Shown in pieces: positions 27,159 through 37,841 of a DNA stretch of 64,000 nucleotides (the stretch's first letter is position 1; every line of letters begins with the position of its first letter). Below the pieces are notes generated by a model, which did no database searches, was not told the origin of the DNA, and saw only the letters and a list, made by a program, of their open reading frames with translations. The position numbers and the translations under genes are program-made. Origin of the DNA: Grimontia sedimenti (GTDB lineage Bacteria; Pseudomonadota; Gammaproteobacteria; Enterobacterales; Vibrionaceae); assembly GCF_011045095.1 (NCBI RefSeq), contig NZ_JAALDL010000002.1:434001-498000 (forward strand). Reading direction: 5' to 3'.

Positions 27159-27612
27159 GTGTGCCTCCTTTCTCCCCATAAAATAAACCAAAAAGTTTCG
27201 GTTTAAATATCGTAATTTCTCAACGCGAATTAATGATGACGCATTAGGGCATAGAAAACCATGCACCAGATCACCCAACACCGAAAACTGTAGCCATTTT
27301 GCAACATTCGTCACGGTTATTGGATGTAATTTTTATGTTTATATCATGTTAATTGAGCGGTTACACTCGCAAATTGTTGCGTTTTTTTGCAGAGAGATTT
27401 CTTCACAAACGTTAGATTACTTCAAAAACTGGCACTTACAGCTGATCAATCTTGCGTTTTATCTACTAATAAGATCGTCAGCCAGCACCTTGCATGGATA
27501 GCTATACAAATAAGGGCGTAAAGTGCCTTTCGTTCAAATTTATCAACAGATGTATTTCAATTAAAACACGAGACAATTACTATTAACTCAGCGTTCTTTC
27601 GAGTCTAAAAAG
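27159..27612. other. 454-bp divergent intergenic region (TfoX-family / HDOD)
   Basis: AT-rich, no plausible gene. It must carry the promoters of both divergent genes. I searched the TfoX-side leader by eye for a c-di-GMP-I (GEMM) riboswitch, as found before V. cholerae tfoY, and did not find its conserved core. Confidence 0.55.
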
Positions 27613-28533
27613 ATGGATCATCTATCGTTATTCTGGGTCTCCCCTGACCGTGAAAAATACCTCAGAGCCATAGAAACTGATTTTTTCCAGCGTGTTTATC
27701 GCAAGCTGAAAGATGGCACTCTTGAGCTTCCTCCCATTCCTGACGTCGTCGTTAAGCTCCAGCGCGCCTGTAATCAGCCCAATACAACTGTCCGCGATGT
27801 AGCGACCTTGCTCCTTGATGATGCCACGCTGACCGCAGCAGTGATTCGCTCTGCAAACTCTGCGGTATTTAGCCCACGCAACAACCGTCCTTGTCATGAC
27901 ATCAACATGGCGGTATCCCGTTTAGGCATTCAACGTGTACTCGGCATTGCAACCGCTCATGCGATCCAAACCTTGAAAACCAACTCCCCTTTCAGCAAAG
28001 AATGCAATGCCCTTTTGAAAAAAAGCGCGACGTCGTCTCGGGAGTTTGGCTCCACCATGGCACTGCTATGTCAAAAGGTGCGTGGTTATGATGAAGAAAA
28101 CCTCCATCTCGAAGTCGAAAAATCCCTGTTAATTGGCCTGTTGGCTGACATTGGAATTTACAGCGCGGTGAAGGCGTTTCACGACTACACAGAAGAAGGT
28201 AACTATCTGGATTTTGAAATCGCCAGCCACGTCTTTTTCACCGTCAGTCGTGAAGCCAGTCGTTTCATACTTAAAAGCTGGGGCTTCGATTTAGACTTTG
28301 TAGAAGTGTCGCTCAATCGCCGGATCAGAAAAGCCAGCGAAGACGTTTCTTATCTGGATGTCGCTAAGATGGCGAATCATTTGCTGATGTTCAGAGCCAA
28401 AGATGAAGACATTGATGAGCATGAAGTGGAAATCACGTTGGCAGGTGCTGAGGCGCTCTATGAGCTGTCGAATTTGAATGAAAGGGACTTTCGAAGTCAA
28501 CTGAATAACATTATCGATAACTGTGGTTTTTAA
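27613..28533 (+). CDS. HDOD-domain signalling protein
   Basis: 306-residue soluble protein with an HDOD domain (about residues 35-240), a non-catalytic relative of HD phosphohydrolases found in regulators of motility, biofilm and stress. Marks are LPPIPDVVVKLQRACNQPN, the ANSAVF segment and the GLLADIGIYSAVKAF core, where catalytic His-Asp pairs of true HD domains are missing. There is no other domain. It is a single gene with no obvious partner. Confidence 0.85.
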   Translation: MDHLSLFWVSPDREKYLRAIETDFFQRVYRKLKDGTLELPPIPDVVVKLQRACNQPNTTVRDVATLLLDDATLTAAVIRSANSAVFSPRNNRPCHDINMAVSRLGIQRVLGIATAHAIQTLKTNSPFSKECNALLKKSATSSREFGSTMALLCQKVRGYDEENLHLEVEKSLLIGLLADIGIYSAVKAFHDYTEEGNYLDFEIASHVFFTVSREASRFILKSWGFDLDFVEVSLNRRIRKASEDVSYLDVAKMANHLLMFRAKDEDIDEHEVEITLAGAEALYELSNLNERDFRSQLNNIIDNCGF

Positions 28534-28540
28534 TGCTGGC

Positions 28541-28560
28541 ATTTCAGTTCCCACTGAAAT
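28541..28560 (+). terminator. Weak terminator after the HDOD gene
   Basis: Perfect 8-bp AT-rich stem (28541-28548 with 28553-28560), 4-nt loop, then only three T residues. Confidence 0.5.
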
Positions 28561-28584
28561 TTTGACCTAGTTTTCGCACACAGA

Positions 28585-28623
28585 TTGACCTGATTGGATC
28601 GCGACTGATACTCTCATCGCGAT
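28585..28623 (+). promoter_or_regulatory. lysO promoter with inverted repeat around the -10 box
   Basis: TTGACC (28585-28590), a 16-bp spacer and GATACT (28607-28612). A perfect 7-bp inverted repeat ATCGCGA/TCGCGAT (28598-28604, 28617-28623) straddles the -10, as an operator would. The repeat is followed by T-rich sequence, so a second terminator for the HDOD gene is the alternative reading. Confidence 0.45.
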
Positions 28624-28652
28624 TTCTTTTTTATCAATAAGGTCTTACGCGA

Positions 28653-29552
28653 ATGCTTCCCGGCATGCTTTATATCTTCCTGCCTCTGGTCGTTGGCTAT
28701 TTCATTACGATCAAAAAGGCATCCTTGCTCGAAAAAATCAATCGCTCCACGTCCCATCTCGTCTTTGTCATTCTTGGCTTAATGGGACTCAGCCTTGCTG
28801 CGCTGGATAACCTTTCCAGCAACCTCAATCAGATCCTGCTTCTTGCAGTCACCTTCTTCTTTTGTATCGGAATCTGTAACCTTTTAGCCCTGCCGCTTTT
28901 AGATAAGGTACTCAAAACTAAAACCGAACAACACAAACGTGAAGTACCGATTTCTGCTATGGCAATGGAGTCCATCAAACTGGTGTTTGTCGTGGGTGGT
29001 GGCCTCATTCTCGGATTAGTTCTTCGGATTCCTCTGGATTGGGTTGACCCTGCCAGCGAAGGTATTCTACTTATCCTTCTTTTCCTGATTGGCATTCAGC
29101 TTCGCAACAGCGGTATGACACTAAAACAAATTATTCTGAACAAGAAAGGGCTGAGCGTTGCCCTGATCGTCATCATGACTTCTTGGTTGGGTGGGCTTCT
29201 CGCCGCTTGGATTCTCGACCTTCCATATAACTATGGTTTGGCGATGGCTTCTGGTTTTGGTTGGTATTCTTTGGCAGGGATTTTGATGGGTGATGCGCTT
29301 GGCCCTGTTTATGGTGGTGCCTCATTTATGCTGGAACTTTCCCGCGAGCTTGTCGCGATTATTCTTATTCCTCTGCTTATTGCCCGCTACCCTCTCACCG
29401 CTATCGGTTACGGTGGCGCAACCTCAATGGACTTTACCCTTCCAATCATTCAAACCACGGGCGGTGTGAAGTGTGTGCCTATTGCTATCGTCAGTGGGTT
29501 TATCCTGAGCTTACTGGTTCCGATACTCATGCTTTTCTTTGTTGCTCTATGA
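28653..29552 (+). CDS. lysO: Lysine exporter LysO (YbjE family)
   Basis: 299-residue inner-membrane protein of the LysO/YbjE (DUF340) family, which exports L-lysine and the toxic analogue thialysine. About eight hydrophobic segments are visible. The C-terminal half has the hallmark stretches ASGFGWYSLAGI, SRELVAIILIP, GGATSMDFTLP and TTGG. In E. coli the gene is controlled by ArgP; a possible operator lies over the promoter here. Confidence 0.92.
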   Translation: MLPGMLYIFLPLVVGYFITIKKASLLEKINRSTSHLVFVILGLMGLSLAALDNLSSNLNQILLLAVTFFFCIGICNLLALPLLDKVLKTKTEQHKREVPISAMAMESIKLVFVVGGGLILGLVLRIPLDWVDPASEGILLILLFLIGIQLRNSGMTLKQIILNKKGLSVALIVIMTSWLGGLLAAWILDLPYNYGLAMASGFGWYSLAGILMGDALGPVYGGASFMLELSRELVAIILIPLLIARYPLTAIGYGGATSMDFTLPIIQTTGGVKCVPIAIVSGFILSLLVPILMLFFVAL

Positions 29553-29577
29553 TGAATCACGCGACGACATAACAAAG

Positions 29578-29605
29578 AAAAAGGAGAGCCTAAGCTCTCC
29601 TTTTT
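29578..29605. terminator. Bidirectional terminator between lysO and ptsG
   Basis: Perfect 12-bp stem (29578-29589 with 29594-29605), 4-nt loop, A-run on one side and T-run on the other, between convergent genes. Confidence 0.92.
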
Positions 29606-29633
29606 TAATAGCGAGGGGGAACGCTATTATCAA

Positions 29634-31067
29634 TTAGTTATTACGGATCCACTCGTCCATGTCTGATTTCAGGTTGTCAGACTTGGTACCGAAGATAGCC
29701 TGAACACCGCCACCAGCCATGACTACGCCAGCCGCACCCAGTTTCTTCAGTTGGTCTTGGTCAACTTTATCAACGCTTGCTACAGCGACACGCAGACGTG
29801 TGATACAAGCATCCAAACCTGTGATGTTGTCTTTACCACCGAAAGCCATTACCAGGTTCTTCGCCATTTCAGATTCAGAACCCTCAGCCGCTGCTGAAGT
29901 TTCATCTTCGTCTTCACGACCTGGAGTTTTCAGGTCCAGCTTCACAATAGCAACACGGAATACGATGTAGTAGAACACTGCGTAGCACAGACCCAGGATT
30001 GGGAACAGCCACATTTTCTGAGAGTTCGCAGACAGCACCACAAAGTCAATCAGACCGTGTGAGAATGAAGTACCGTGAACCATACCCAGCAGGTTAGTCA
30101 GTACGAATGCAGTACCTGCCAAAATTGCGTGGATAACGTACAGAACTGGTGCAACGAACAGGAATGCAAACTCGATTGGTTCAGTGATACCAGTCAGGAA
30201 TGAAGTCAGCGCTGCTGAAACCATGATACCACCCACTTTCGCGCGGTTTTCTGGTTTCGCGGTGTGCCACATTGCAATCGCTGCTGCTGGCAGACCATAC
30301 ATCTTGAACATGAAGCCACCAGCCAGCTGACCGAAGCCATTACCCGCTGCGCGAGACGCCGCGTCTGCTTCCAGGTAACAAGTCAGTACACCAGTACGCG
30401 CTTCGCCCGCTGCGTTCACACAAGAGCCAGCTTCGAAGAAGAAAGGTACGTTCCAGACGTGGTGCAGACCAAATGGGATAAGAGAACGTTCAACGATACC
30501 GTAAATACCGAATGCTGCTACTGGGTTCTGGTTAGCTGCCCAGTGTGAGAAAGCACCGATTGCAGCGCCGATTGGTGGCCAGATAACAGAAAGCAGCAGT
30601 GCCAGACCAATAGCACAGAAGCCGGTCATGATTGGAACAAAGCGCTTACCCGCAAAGAAGCCAAGGTAGTCAGGCAGTTGGATACGGAAGAAGCGGTTGA
30701 ATGCCCAAGCAGCCACACCACCAACCAGAATGCCACCAAGCACACCAGTATCGATCTTCTCTACACCCATCACTTGTGCCATAACGCCCAGCGTAGCAGC
30801 CATGATGCCGTAACCAACGATTGCAGCTAGACCTGCAACACCGTCGTTGTTGGTAAAGCCAAGTGCAACACCTACTGCAAACAGCAGTGGCATTTGGCCA
30901 AATACCGAACCACCGGCACTTTCCATGATTTGTGAAACAACTGTAGGTAGCCAGCTAAAGTCGGCAGCACCAACACCCAGCAAGATACCCGCAACCGGCA
31001 AAACCGATACAGGCAGCATCAGCGCCTTACCGACTTTTTGCATGTTCGCAAACAGGTTTTTAAACAT
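29634..31067 (-). CDS. ptsG: Glucose-specific PTS permease, EIICB
   Basis: 477-residue membrane permease that imports and phosphorylates glucose using phosphate from HPr and EIIA-Glc. The IIC membrane domain (1 to about 390) shows the [10 protein letters not shown] start, FFFEAGSC and the GITEPIEF substrate motif. The IIB domain follows an acidic linker and carries the phospho-acceptor C421 in [10 protein letters not shown], the same position as in E. coli PtsG. There is no fused IIA. GGAG precedes the ATG at 31067. Single gene, terminated at 29578-29605. Confidence 0.97.
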   Translation of the reverse strand: MFKNLFANMQKVGKALMLPVSVLPVAGILLGVGAADFSWLPTVVSQIMESAGGSVFGQMPLLFAVGVALGFTNNDGVAGLAAIVGYGIMAATLGVMAQVMGVEKIDTGVLGGILVGGVAAWAFNRFFRIQLPDYLGFFAGKRFVPIMTGFCAIGLALLLSVIWPPIGAAIGAFSHWAANQNPVAAFGIYGIVERSLIPFGLHHVWNVPFFFEAGSCVNAAGEARTGVLTCYLEADAASRAAGNGFGQLAGGFMFKMYGLPAAAIAMWHTAKPENRAKVGGIMVSAALTSFLTGITEPIEFAFLFVAPVLYVIHAILAGTAFVLTNLLGMVHGTSFSHGLIDFVVLSANSQKMWLFPILGLCYAVFYYIVFRVAIVKLDLKTPGREDEDETSAAAEGSESEMAKNLVMAFGGKDNITGLDACITRLRVAVASVDKVDQDQLKKLGAAGVVMAGGGVQAIFGTKSDNLKSDMDEWIRNN

Positions 31068-31211
31068 AAAAACGCTCCTGATTAATATTGAGTTGCTTTT
31101 AAACTCAAACCGATGCGAGTTCTCGACAACCCAGTAACTTATGTAATTCGCTGAGTAATATAAGACTGCTCAGTTACAGTGACTACGTAACACGATTTTG
31201 TTGTTCAGAAA

Positions 31212-31227
31212 GTAAATATAGATCACA
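31212..31227 (-). promoter_or_regulatory. Possible CRP site upstream of ptsG
   Basis: On the minus strand TGTGA is followed by 6 nt and TTTAC: one perfect CRP half-site and one poor one, 150 bp before ptsG. CRP control of ptsG is established in enteric bacteria. Confidence 0.35.
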
Positions 31228-31393
31228 CACAAAACAGTCTGGTTAGCACTTTTGATACTCATTAAACCATTGTTTTAAAACAACTTAAATGAAATTAGCG
31301 CTGAGATTGATTGATCTTCGTTCAACAAAATCCTGTTCCACTTTAAGTTATTTAATGTAACGAAATTAGTGCTAAATCACCTCTCCCCGTTAC

Positions 31394-31409
31394 AGTGAGA
31401 TTTATCACT
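31394..31409 (+). promoter_or_regulatory. CRP-type site between ptsG and the M16 protease gene
   Basis: AGTGA-N6-TCACT: the two GTGA/TCAC cores at 31395-31408 are complete. It lies about 140 bp before the protease start and 330 bp from ptsG. The rest of this 479-bp spacer is AT-rich and shows no gene. Confidence 0.5.
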
Positions 31410-31546
31410 TAACCGCATGTATTTGTTAATATTTCATTGCCATACATTTGCACCATGTATAACTCGCAAACCCAGTCAGTTACTTTCAGTCCGACCTCTG
31501 CTTTGCCGTATATTTTCAGTCCAGTTCTGGCTAGACAGGAATAAAG

Positions 31547-34327
31547 ATGAAAACAATAAAACACTTTGCTTGCTTGATGTTGGTGGCTCTTGTCACCGGC
31601 TGTCAAAGCACTTTGATTGATCAGCCATTCAGTGCCGATAGTAGTTGGCAGACCCAAACATTAGAGAATGGATTGACTGTTCACATTAAGGAGTTGCCCA
31701 ACCAAGCCGTATCCACACGCTTCATGGTTCGTACAGGTTCAAGAGACGAGGCCGAAGATCAGAAAGGTTACGCCCACTTCCTGGAACATATGGCGTTTAA
31801 TGGCAGCGAAGCCTTCCCTAAAAATGAAATTGTCTCGCTGCTTGGCGAAGAAGGTGTGGCTTTTGCTCAACATCTCAACGCGTTTACTTCATACACTCAT
31901 ACCGTCTACCAGGTAGACCTTCCTTCAAATGAGAAGCTCTCTGATACTTTGGCTTGGTATCGGGAAATCGCGACTTCACTGACGTTGGACCCCGAAGAGA
32001 TCACCAAGGAACAAGGTGTAGTGTTAGGGGAGTTTCGCTTTTCTTTTCAGGGTCACAGCGACGCAAGCAGCGCCGACTTTGAAATCTATCGACTGATTGC
32101 CGAACAGTTATATAACGTCGACGAGGATGTCCTTGGTACCGAAGATAGCATCCGAGATATCTCGGAAAATCGATTAAGAGATTTCTATCAAACCCACTAC
32201 ACACCAAGCCGCAGTGAGATTTTCATAGCAGGTGATGTCGATGCAGCGTCGACCCTCAAGGAGATCAGCGCACTCTTCGCCACCTGGACGGCGACAGATC
32301 AACACGCTCCGATGCATAAAATCTATCCGCTAAGCCGTGGAGAAAACAGTTTCGTTCGGGTGAATGATGTTTCATTCCCCTCCACGACCTTGCTCTTTGA
32401 TTTGGGTGCAAACCCAATGGAGACAGCAGCTGACTTTGAAAACTTTGCTGCCGCAAGCATTTTGTCGAATGCTATCAGCACTCGCTTGAATGACCGCGCC
32501 AGGGATCTCAATGCTCCTGTACAAAGCACTCATGCACAGTTGATCCAGTCGTTTGAGCGCATGGTTCTTAGCATTCAGGTTTCTTACGAAACGAAGAATC
32601 AGCAGGAAGCAATGCTGTTTCTTGGCGAGGAACTGGCCACCTTACGTGATCAGGGACTGAGTACGCCGGAAATTGAAGCTCAAACCAGTGATTTCCTGAT
32701 GCTTGAGTCAACATTCGCTGACAACTATACCGCACGCGACTATGCCGAAGACCATGTCTTTTTCCGCATGATAGGCAGGCAGACTTTGTCACCGGAGACC
32801 TACAAGTCATTGTCGACCGTCTTCGTCAACCGCGCAGATAAAGCCTGGTTCAATAAAGAACTCAAATCATTGCTCACGACCAAGGATGTGCAATCGCTCG
32901 TTGCATTAGAACATCACATCTACCCTACTGAGCAAGTAAAGCAGGAACAACTGGCTTTAATTGCTGATATGCAAAAGGCCTTCAATCAAACCGGTAATGT
33001 GTTAGTGCTGCCAGACGTGGTTTCGGACTTCCCTCAGCCTGACAAAACCGGTGAGATCGTGGCGATACAAGATCTCGATGCCAACACTACCCAATGGCAA
33101 CTCAGCAATGGCGTTACTGTCTACCTGAGACACATGCCAAACTCAGGTGATGAAATTCATGTTTACGCGGGCTCTAAAGGCGGATTAGCAGCACTTCCAG
33201 CCTCTTTGCGCCCTGCGGGTCTGTTGATGCCGGGCGCTTATTCTGAAAGTGGTCTTGGCGGATTCTCGTTCAATGACTACAACCGACTGATGGTCAAAGA
33301 GAATGCCTATATAGAGCCTATGGTATGGGAACACCTACATGGATTCTATGGTAGCTCCACCAAATCCTCTTTACCCTTAGTGCTTGCTTCCATGTTCCAA
33401 GGCTTCCAGCACGCCACGCTGGATGAAGAGATGTTCGAACGTCATAAAGCGCAATTCATCAAGAATAACCGTCAATACCTCGAGTCCGTTGACGGTAAAG
33501 CACTGATGGCTGTTTCAAATGAAATCTATGATGAGAATTCAGTTCGCCACACCCTCACGCATGAGGACTATGAAAAAGTCAGTGCCAGTGACGTTAGGAT
33601 GGCTTATAACAATCTGATGAGGACAAATCGAGGTCTTGTTTATGTCATCGCTGGAGATATCGCTGTCGATGAATTCAAACCACTTGCCCGAACTTATCTC
33701 GCTGGCATGACGTTCAAAGACTTGCCGTCTGAAGGCCTGTATGACGTGAAGTTAGATCCGAAAAAAGAAGAACTTACCATTGCTTTTGGTCCAAAAGGTA
33801 ACAATGTGGAGCTGTTTACCATGTTCGCCCGGGATGCGGAGAAGAAAACGACCAAGGATTACTTTCTGGCAGATATTGCGGGACGTATTCTTACTTCCCG
33901 TTTGACAGAACAAGTCCGAGAGACAGGGAGTTTAGATTACTCTCCCTACTCGTTTGTGATGTGGCCTGAAGGTGCAGATACTCAGCAATTGCTTATTGTC
34001 ATGAGCTCTTCAATCATAAAACGAAAAGAGGCACGAGATGCGCTGGACAAGATAGCCGACTCTATTGGACATGGAGCGACATCAGAGGAATTCAGCAGTA
34101 CCTCGAAGCAGTTATCTCATGCTCTGCAAGATGGATTATCACAACCACAAGAGCAGGCGCGGATGATGTTTAATTACGTCCTCGCAGATGCAGACCCCCT
34201 TGCAGTGGTTAACCCTGACAGCGTAATTGACTCGTTAACACAAGAAGATATAAACCAATATCTGAAAGCATTTACGTCAAAATCCGCCACCCGGATAGAC
34301 GTAACAAATTTGCCGTCAGCGCCATAA
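31547..34327 (+). CDS. M16-family zinc protease, lipoprotein
   Basis: 926-residue periplasmic, membrane-anchored insulinase-type metalloprotease (PqqL-like). It has a lipobox VTGC with C19 as lipidated residue, and the zinc-binding HxxEH motif H77-FLE80-H81 in the first M16 domain. The downstream acidic residue of the motif is expected around 155. The second half repeats the fold without HxxEH, as usual for the family. AGGA lies 6 nt before the ATG. Single gene with its own terminator; substrates unknown. Confidence 0.92.
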   Translation: MKTIKHFACLMLVALVTGCQSTLIDQPFSADSSWQTQTLENGLTVHIKELPNQAVSTRFMVRTGSRDEAEDQKGYAHFLEHMAFNGSEAFPKNEIVSLLGEEGVAFAQHLNAFTSYTHTVYQVDLPSNEKLSDTLAWYREIATSLTLDPEEITKEQGVVLGEFRFSFQGHSDASSADFEIYRLIAEQLYNVDEDVLGTEDSIRDISENRLRDFYQTHYTPSRSEIFIAGDVDAASTLKEISALFATWTATDQHAPMHKIYPLSRGENSFVRVNDVSFPSTTLLFDLGANPMETAADFENFAAASILSNAISTRLNDRARDLNAPVQSTHAQLIQSFERMVLSIQVSYETKNQQEAMLFLGEELATLRDQGLSTPEIEAQTSDFLMLESTFADNYTARDYAEDHVFFRMIGRQTLSPETYKSLSTVFVNRADKAWFNKELKSLLTTKDVQSLVALEHHIYPTEQVKQEQLALIADMQKAFNQTGNVLVLPDVVSDFPQPDKTGEIVAIQDLDANTTQWQLSNGVTVYLRHMPNSGDEIHVYAGSKGGLAALPASLRPAGLLMPGAYSESGLGGFSFNDYNRLMVKENAYIEPMVWEHLHGFYGSSTKSSLPLVLASMFQGFQHATLDEEMFERHKAQFIKNNRQYLESVDGKALMAVSNEIYDENSVRHTLTHEDYEKVSASDVRMAYNNLMRTNRGLVYVIAGDIAVDEFKPLARTYLAGMTFKDLPSEGLYDVKLDPKKEELTIAFGPKGNNVELFTMFARDAEKKTTKDYFLADIAGRILTSRLTEQVRETGSLDYSPYSFVMWPEGADTQQLLIVMSSSIIKRKEARDALDKIADSIGHGATSEEFSSTSKQLSHALQDGLSQPQEQARMMFNYVLADADPLAVVNPDSVIDSLTQEDINQYLKAFTSKSATRIDVTNLPSAP

Positions 34328-34332
34328 ATGTG

Positions 34333-34361
34333 AAAAGCCGGGGATATAATCCCCGGCTTTT
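34333..34361. terminator. Bidirectional terminator, M16 protease / tatD
   Basis: Perfect 11-bp GC-rich stem (34333-34343 with 34351-34361), 7-nt loop, between two convergent genes. Confidence 0.88.
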
Positions 34362-34379
34362 CGTTATATTTGCCTATTC

Positions 34380-35156
34380 TCACTTCTTCGCCTGAGAAAA
34401 CAGCTTAAAGAAGTTCTCTGTGGTGACCTTAGCGACTTCATCGCCAGATACGCCTTTCAGCAGTCCCACATATTCCGCGACTTCACGCACATATGCAGGC
34501 TGATTCTCCTTGCCACGGAATGGAACTGGTGCCAGATACGGCGAGTCCGTTTCTACCAGCAGTCTTTCCAACGGCAGGCGACGCACCACGTCTTTCAGTT
34601 CAGAGGCTTTATTGAAGGTAACAATGCCAGAAATAGAAATGTAGAAGCCCAGCTCAATCGCTGCTTCTGCCATTTCGTAGCTTTCGGTGAAGCAATGGAG
34701 AACACCACCGACTTTCTGCGCATTTTCTTCACGTAGAATTTGCAGCGTGTCTTCTCGTGCCATACGGGTATGGATGATCAGAGGTTTGTTCAGCTCCACC
34801 GCCAAACGAACATGCTGACGGAAAGCGTCTTTCTGCTTCTCCGCAGGCTCTGGCTGGTAGTGATAATCCAGACCTGTTTCACCAATCGCGACCACACGAT
34901 CATCTGAAGCCAGTGCTTTCAGTGTGTCGTAATCAAAGCCTTCTTCGATATCCAGCGGATGAACACCACATGACGCGAACACATTATCGAACGGGCGAAT
35001 CAACTCCATCATTTTTGGGAAACTTTTCAGCGTCACACCCACAGACAGCAGATAATCTACGCCGCGCTGTTTGGCGTTTTCTACCACTGCGCCTACGTCA
35101 GCGTGTAAATCTTCGTAGTTGAGTTTGTCGAGGTGACAATGCGAGTCGACTAGCAC
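34380..35156 (-). CDS. ycfH: TatD-family metal-dependent hydrolase (YcfH)
   Basis: 258-residue cytoplasmic TIM-barrel hydrolase of the TatD DNase family. Metal ligands are visible in DSHCHLD (residues 4-10), GETGLDYHY (catalytic Glu), IHTR, LHCF and ETDSPYL. It is the last gene of the long minus-strand yceD-to-tatD cluster, 81 bp after holB, the same neighbourhood as in E. coli. Vibrios often have a pilZ gene between holB and this gene; none fits in the gap here. Confidence 0.93.
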   Translation of the reverse strand: MLVDSHCHLDKLNYEDLHADVGAVVENAKQRGVDYLLSVGVTLKSFPKMMELIRPFDNVFASCGVHPLDIEEGFDYDTLKALASDDRVVAIGETGLDYHYQPEPAEKQKDAFRQHVRLAVELNKPLIIHTRMAREDTLQILREENAQKVGGVLHCFTESYEMAEAAIELGFYISISGIVTFNKASELKDVVRRLPLERLLVETDSPYLAPVPFRGKENQPAYVREVAEYVGLLKGVSGDEVAKVTTENFFKLFSQAKK

Positions 35157-35237
35157 GTCTTTTTCTCCGGTAGGTTTCTGACTAAAGCGGACGATTATAC
35201 GATATTTGAAGCGGGATAGCTCACCATCCCGCGCTAT

Positions 35238-36206
35238 TTAGGAAGCAGTAAATTCGGTCAGCCAGCGGCTGATAAGGAGCTCACTGTTAAGGCCGGTATG
35301 CTTTGAAAGCTCTGCTTTCAAGCGGTTCAAGGCCATCAGTTGTGACATGACTTTTGCCTGAGGTAAGGCCGAAGCTAGGTTCTGGACGGTTTTCATATCG
35401 TCACAGTGGACAATCGCTTCATCTGAGCCTTGCTGAACCTTGATGATATCCAGCATCAAGAAGCTCAGCCATTGCAGCCCTTCCTGCTGTGCCTTAACGA
35501 TAAGGTCAGTGACAGAAAAAAGCCCCTGCCTCTTACTTACAAACTCAGCGAACGCATCGACTAGTGCCTTGTGCTTACCGACGCTGCCATCTTCAATGAA
35601 TGCTTTCGCCGCTAACGGTGCCCCACGGTTAATGCGCAGCACTTGCAGAGGAACAGACTCAAACAACTCGCCTTCAACCCAACGCTTAACCACTGCTTCT
35701 TCCGGCAGTTTGGGTTTCCACTTGTTACAGCGGCTGACAACCGTCGGTAACATGGTGTCCATCGATTGTGATAGGAGAATGAAGTGACAGTGCGATGGTG
35801 GCTCTTCCAGAGTTTTCAGCAGAGCGTTGGCGGCCGCTTCACCCATCCGGTCCGCATTTTGAATCAAAATAACGCGTTGGCCTCCTAGTTGAGAGGTTTC
35901 CCACGCGTATTGATTGCCTGCACGAACCGCATCGACACCCAGTTGTTTGCCTTCAGATTCTGGTTTCAACCAGTGAAAGTCTGGGTGCGTATCAGCATCA
36001 AACAATTGGCAGCTATGGCACATGCCGCAAGGCTCAGTGACCCCATTCTTACAAAGAATGGTTTTCGCTAGGATGGCGGCAAGTTCAATCTTGCCACTTC
36101 CTTTTGGTGCACTTAGAAGTACAGCGTGATGTAAGCGCTCCTGACCGAGCAATTGCTGCCAGTTTTGCCAGATTTCCTGATGCCAAGGATAGAGCTTAGC
36201 CTGCAT
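35238..36206 (-). CDS. holB: DNA polymerase III delta' subunit
   Basis: 322-residue clamp-loader subunit. The N-terminal AAA+ module has a degenerate P-loop (APKGSGK), the four-cysteine zinc module ([15 protein letters not shown]) and the SRC motif (VVSRC) carrying the arginine finger for ATP hydrolysis in the neighbouring subunit. It overlaps tmk by 11 bp, so the two are translationally coupled. Confidence 0.95.
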   Translation of the reverse strand: MQAKLYPWHQEIWQNWQQLLGQERLHHAVLLSAPKGSGKIELAAILAKTILCKNGVTEPCGMCHSCQLFDADTHPDFHWLKPESEGKQLGVDAVRAGNQYAWETSQLGGQRVILIQNADRMGEAAANALLKTLEEPPSHCHFILLSQSMDTMLPTVVSRCNKWKPKLPEEAVVKRWVEGELFESVPLQVLRINRGAPLAAKAFIEDGSVGKHKALVDAFAEFVSKRQGLFSVTDLIVKAQQEGLQWLSFLMLDIIKVQQGSDEAIVHCDDMKTVQNLASALPQAKVMSQLMALNRLKAELSKHTGLNSELLISRWLTEFTAS

Positions 36207-36831
36207 GATTCAGCCAGTTCTCCAGTGCCTTACGAATATCTGCCGATACCGCGTCAATGCCCTGCGAAGCATCGATAATCACAACGCTGTCATCAGCCTC
36301 TGCCAGCTCAAGGTAACGAGCACGGGTACGGTGGAAGAAGTCCAGCTTCATCTTTTCAATTCGATCCAATTCGCCACGTGCTTTTGCGCGTTGAAGGCCA
36401 ATTTCAGGGTCAAGGTCAAGATACAGCGTAAAGTCAGGACGGAAATCGCCCAATACGGTGTCGCGAAGGTTCTGCATCAGATCCTGATCGAATCCGCGGC
36501 CACCGCCTTGATATGCTTGTGATGACATGTCATGGCGATCGCCCACCACGCAAGCGCCTCTGGCAAGTGCGGGCTTGATGACGTTATCAACCAATTGAAT
36601 GCGCGCCGCGTAAAGCAGCAACAGCTCCGCCATGTCGGTTAAAGGTTCATCGGGGTGCCCCTCTTTCACCAATGCACGCATTTGCTCTGCGAGTGGCGTT
36701 CCACCTGGCTCACGGGTGGTTTCAATGTCTGAAATACCTTGGGCTTTCAGTGTCTCGATAACGTTGCGGATTGCTGTGGTTTTACCCGCGCCTTCCAGAC
36801 CTTCAACGACGATAAATTTTCCGTTACTCAT
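36196..36831 (-). CDS. tmk: Thymidylate kinase
   Basis: 211-residue kinase making dTDP from dTMP. It has the P-loop GLEGAGKT (10-17), the TREPGGT motif and the [17 protein letters not shown] region with the DR(Y/H) signature and an E. coli-type lid. It overlaps mltG by 4 bp upstream and holB by 11 bp downstream. Confidence 0.97.
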   Translation of the reverse strand: MSNGKFIVVEGLEGAGKTTAIRNVIETLKAQGISDIETTREPGGTPLAEQMRALVKEGHPDEPLTDMAELLLLYAARIQLVDNVIKPALARGACVVGDRHDMSSQAYQGGGRGFDQDLMQNLRDTVLGDFRPDFTLYLDLDPEIGLQRAKARGELDRIEKMKLDFFHRTRARYLELAEADDSVVIIDASQGIDAVSADIRKALENWLNHAG

Positions 36832-37841
36832 TGGCTTCTTAATACTTTTAAATACTCTCTCACTGCACGGTTGTGCTGTGCGAGTGTTTTGGAAAACGTA
36901 TGGCCACCATAACCGTCGGCCACAAAATAGAAATATGGGGTATCTGCAGGGTTTGCTGCAGCAATAATAGACGCTTTACCCGGCATTGCGATTGGCGTTG
37001 GCGGCAAGCCGAAAATCACGTAGGTGTTGTATGGCGTTGGGGTGCGTAAATCTTTCTTACGGATGTTGCCGTCATAGCTGTCACCCATGCCGTAAATGAC
37101 CGTTGGGTCAGTTTGCAGACGCATTCTCTTATTTAGGCGGTTAACAAAAACAGAAGCGACTTTTCCACGCTCTTTATCAACCGCGGTTTCTTTCTCGATA
37201 ATAGAAGCGAGCGTCAACAAATCATAAGCCGACTTGATGGGTAACCCTTCCTGACGCGAACCCCAAGCTTCATCCAGTGCAGCTTGTAACTGGATTGCGG
37301 CACGTTTCAGGATAGAAAGCTCACTTTGACCGGCCACATAGTGATAGGTCTCAGGTAAAAGCAGACCTTCTACTTTCTCACCTTCCAACTCTAGTTTTTC
37401 TGCAATTTGTACTTCAGTCAGATCGGCAGTGTCGTGGGTCAGGTAATCTGTTTCCGCCAGTTGCTCGCGCCACTCTTTAAAGGTGCTGCCCTCTACAAAG
37501 GTAATGGTGAACTGGTGTTCTTTTCCAGAACGCACTAAAGCAAAAAGCTCAGCAAGACTGATACCTGGCTGAACCTGAAAAGTGCCCGCTTTCAGTTTGG
37601 TCAACTCCGGATGGGTTTTCGCTGCCCAACGCGACCATTGAGACGCATCAATAACGCCATCTGACACCAGTTTGCGGGTGAACGAGTGATAGTTTGACCC
37701 TTCTGGTACATTTACTAACAAGGTTTCTGTCGGTTTAATATCACTGTTAACGTAATTTTCAATTTGGGTATAAGCCCAGTACGCGCCGCCGGCAACCGCC
37801 AGCGCTAAAAACAATACAATCAGCGCAAGTTTCTTAATCAC
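36828..37841 (-). CDS. mltG: Endolytic murein transglycosylase MltG (YceG)
   Basis: 337-residue inner-membrane lytic transglycosylase that cuts nascent glycan strands and helps end peptidoglycan polymerisation. It has one N-terminal membrane segment (5-25), a LysM-like region and the YceG catalytic domain with the active Glu in [13 protein letters not shown], followed by [21 protein letters not shown]. The start is GTG, overlapping the pabC stop by 4 bp (GTGA). Confidence 0.95.
   Translation of the reverse strand: MIKKLALIVLFLALAVAGGAYWAYTQIENYVNSDIKPTETLLVNVPEGSNYHSFTRKLVSDGVIDASQWSRWAAKTHPELTKLKAGTFQVQPGISLAELFALVRSGKEHQFTITFVEGSTFKEWREQLAETDYLTHDTADLTEVQIAEKLELEGEKVEGLLLPETYHYVAGQSELSILKRAAIQLQAALDEAWGSRQEGLPIKSAYDLLTLASIIEKETAVDKERGKVASVFVNRLNKRMRLQTDPTVIYGMGDSYDGNIRKKDLRTPTPYNTYVIFGLPPTPIAMPGKASIIAAANPADTPYFYFVADGYGGHTFSKTLAQHNRAVREYLKVLRSQ

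Noticed and set aside
27159-27612. c-di-GMP-I riboswitch before the TfoX-family gene
   Set aside because: Expected from V. cholerae tfoY, but the conserved GCAAA/CGCAAAGC-type core and receptor are not seen on the minus strand.
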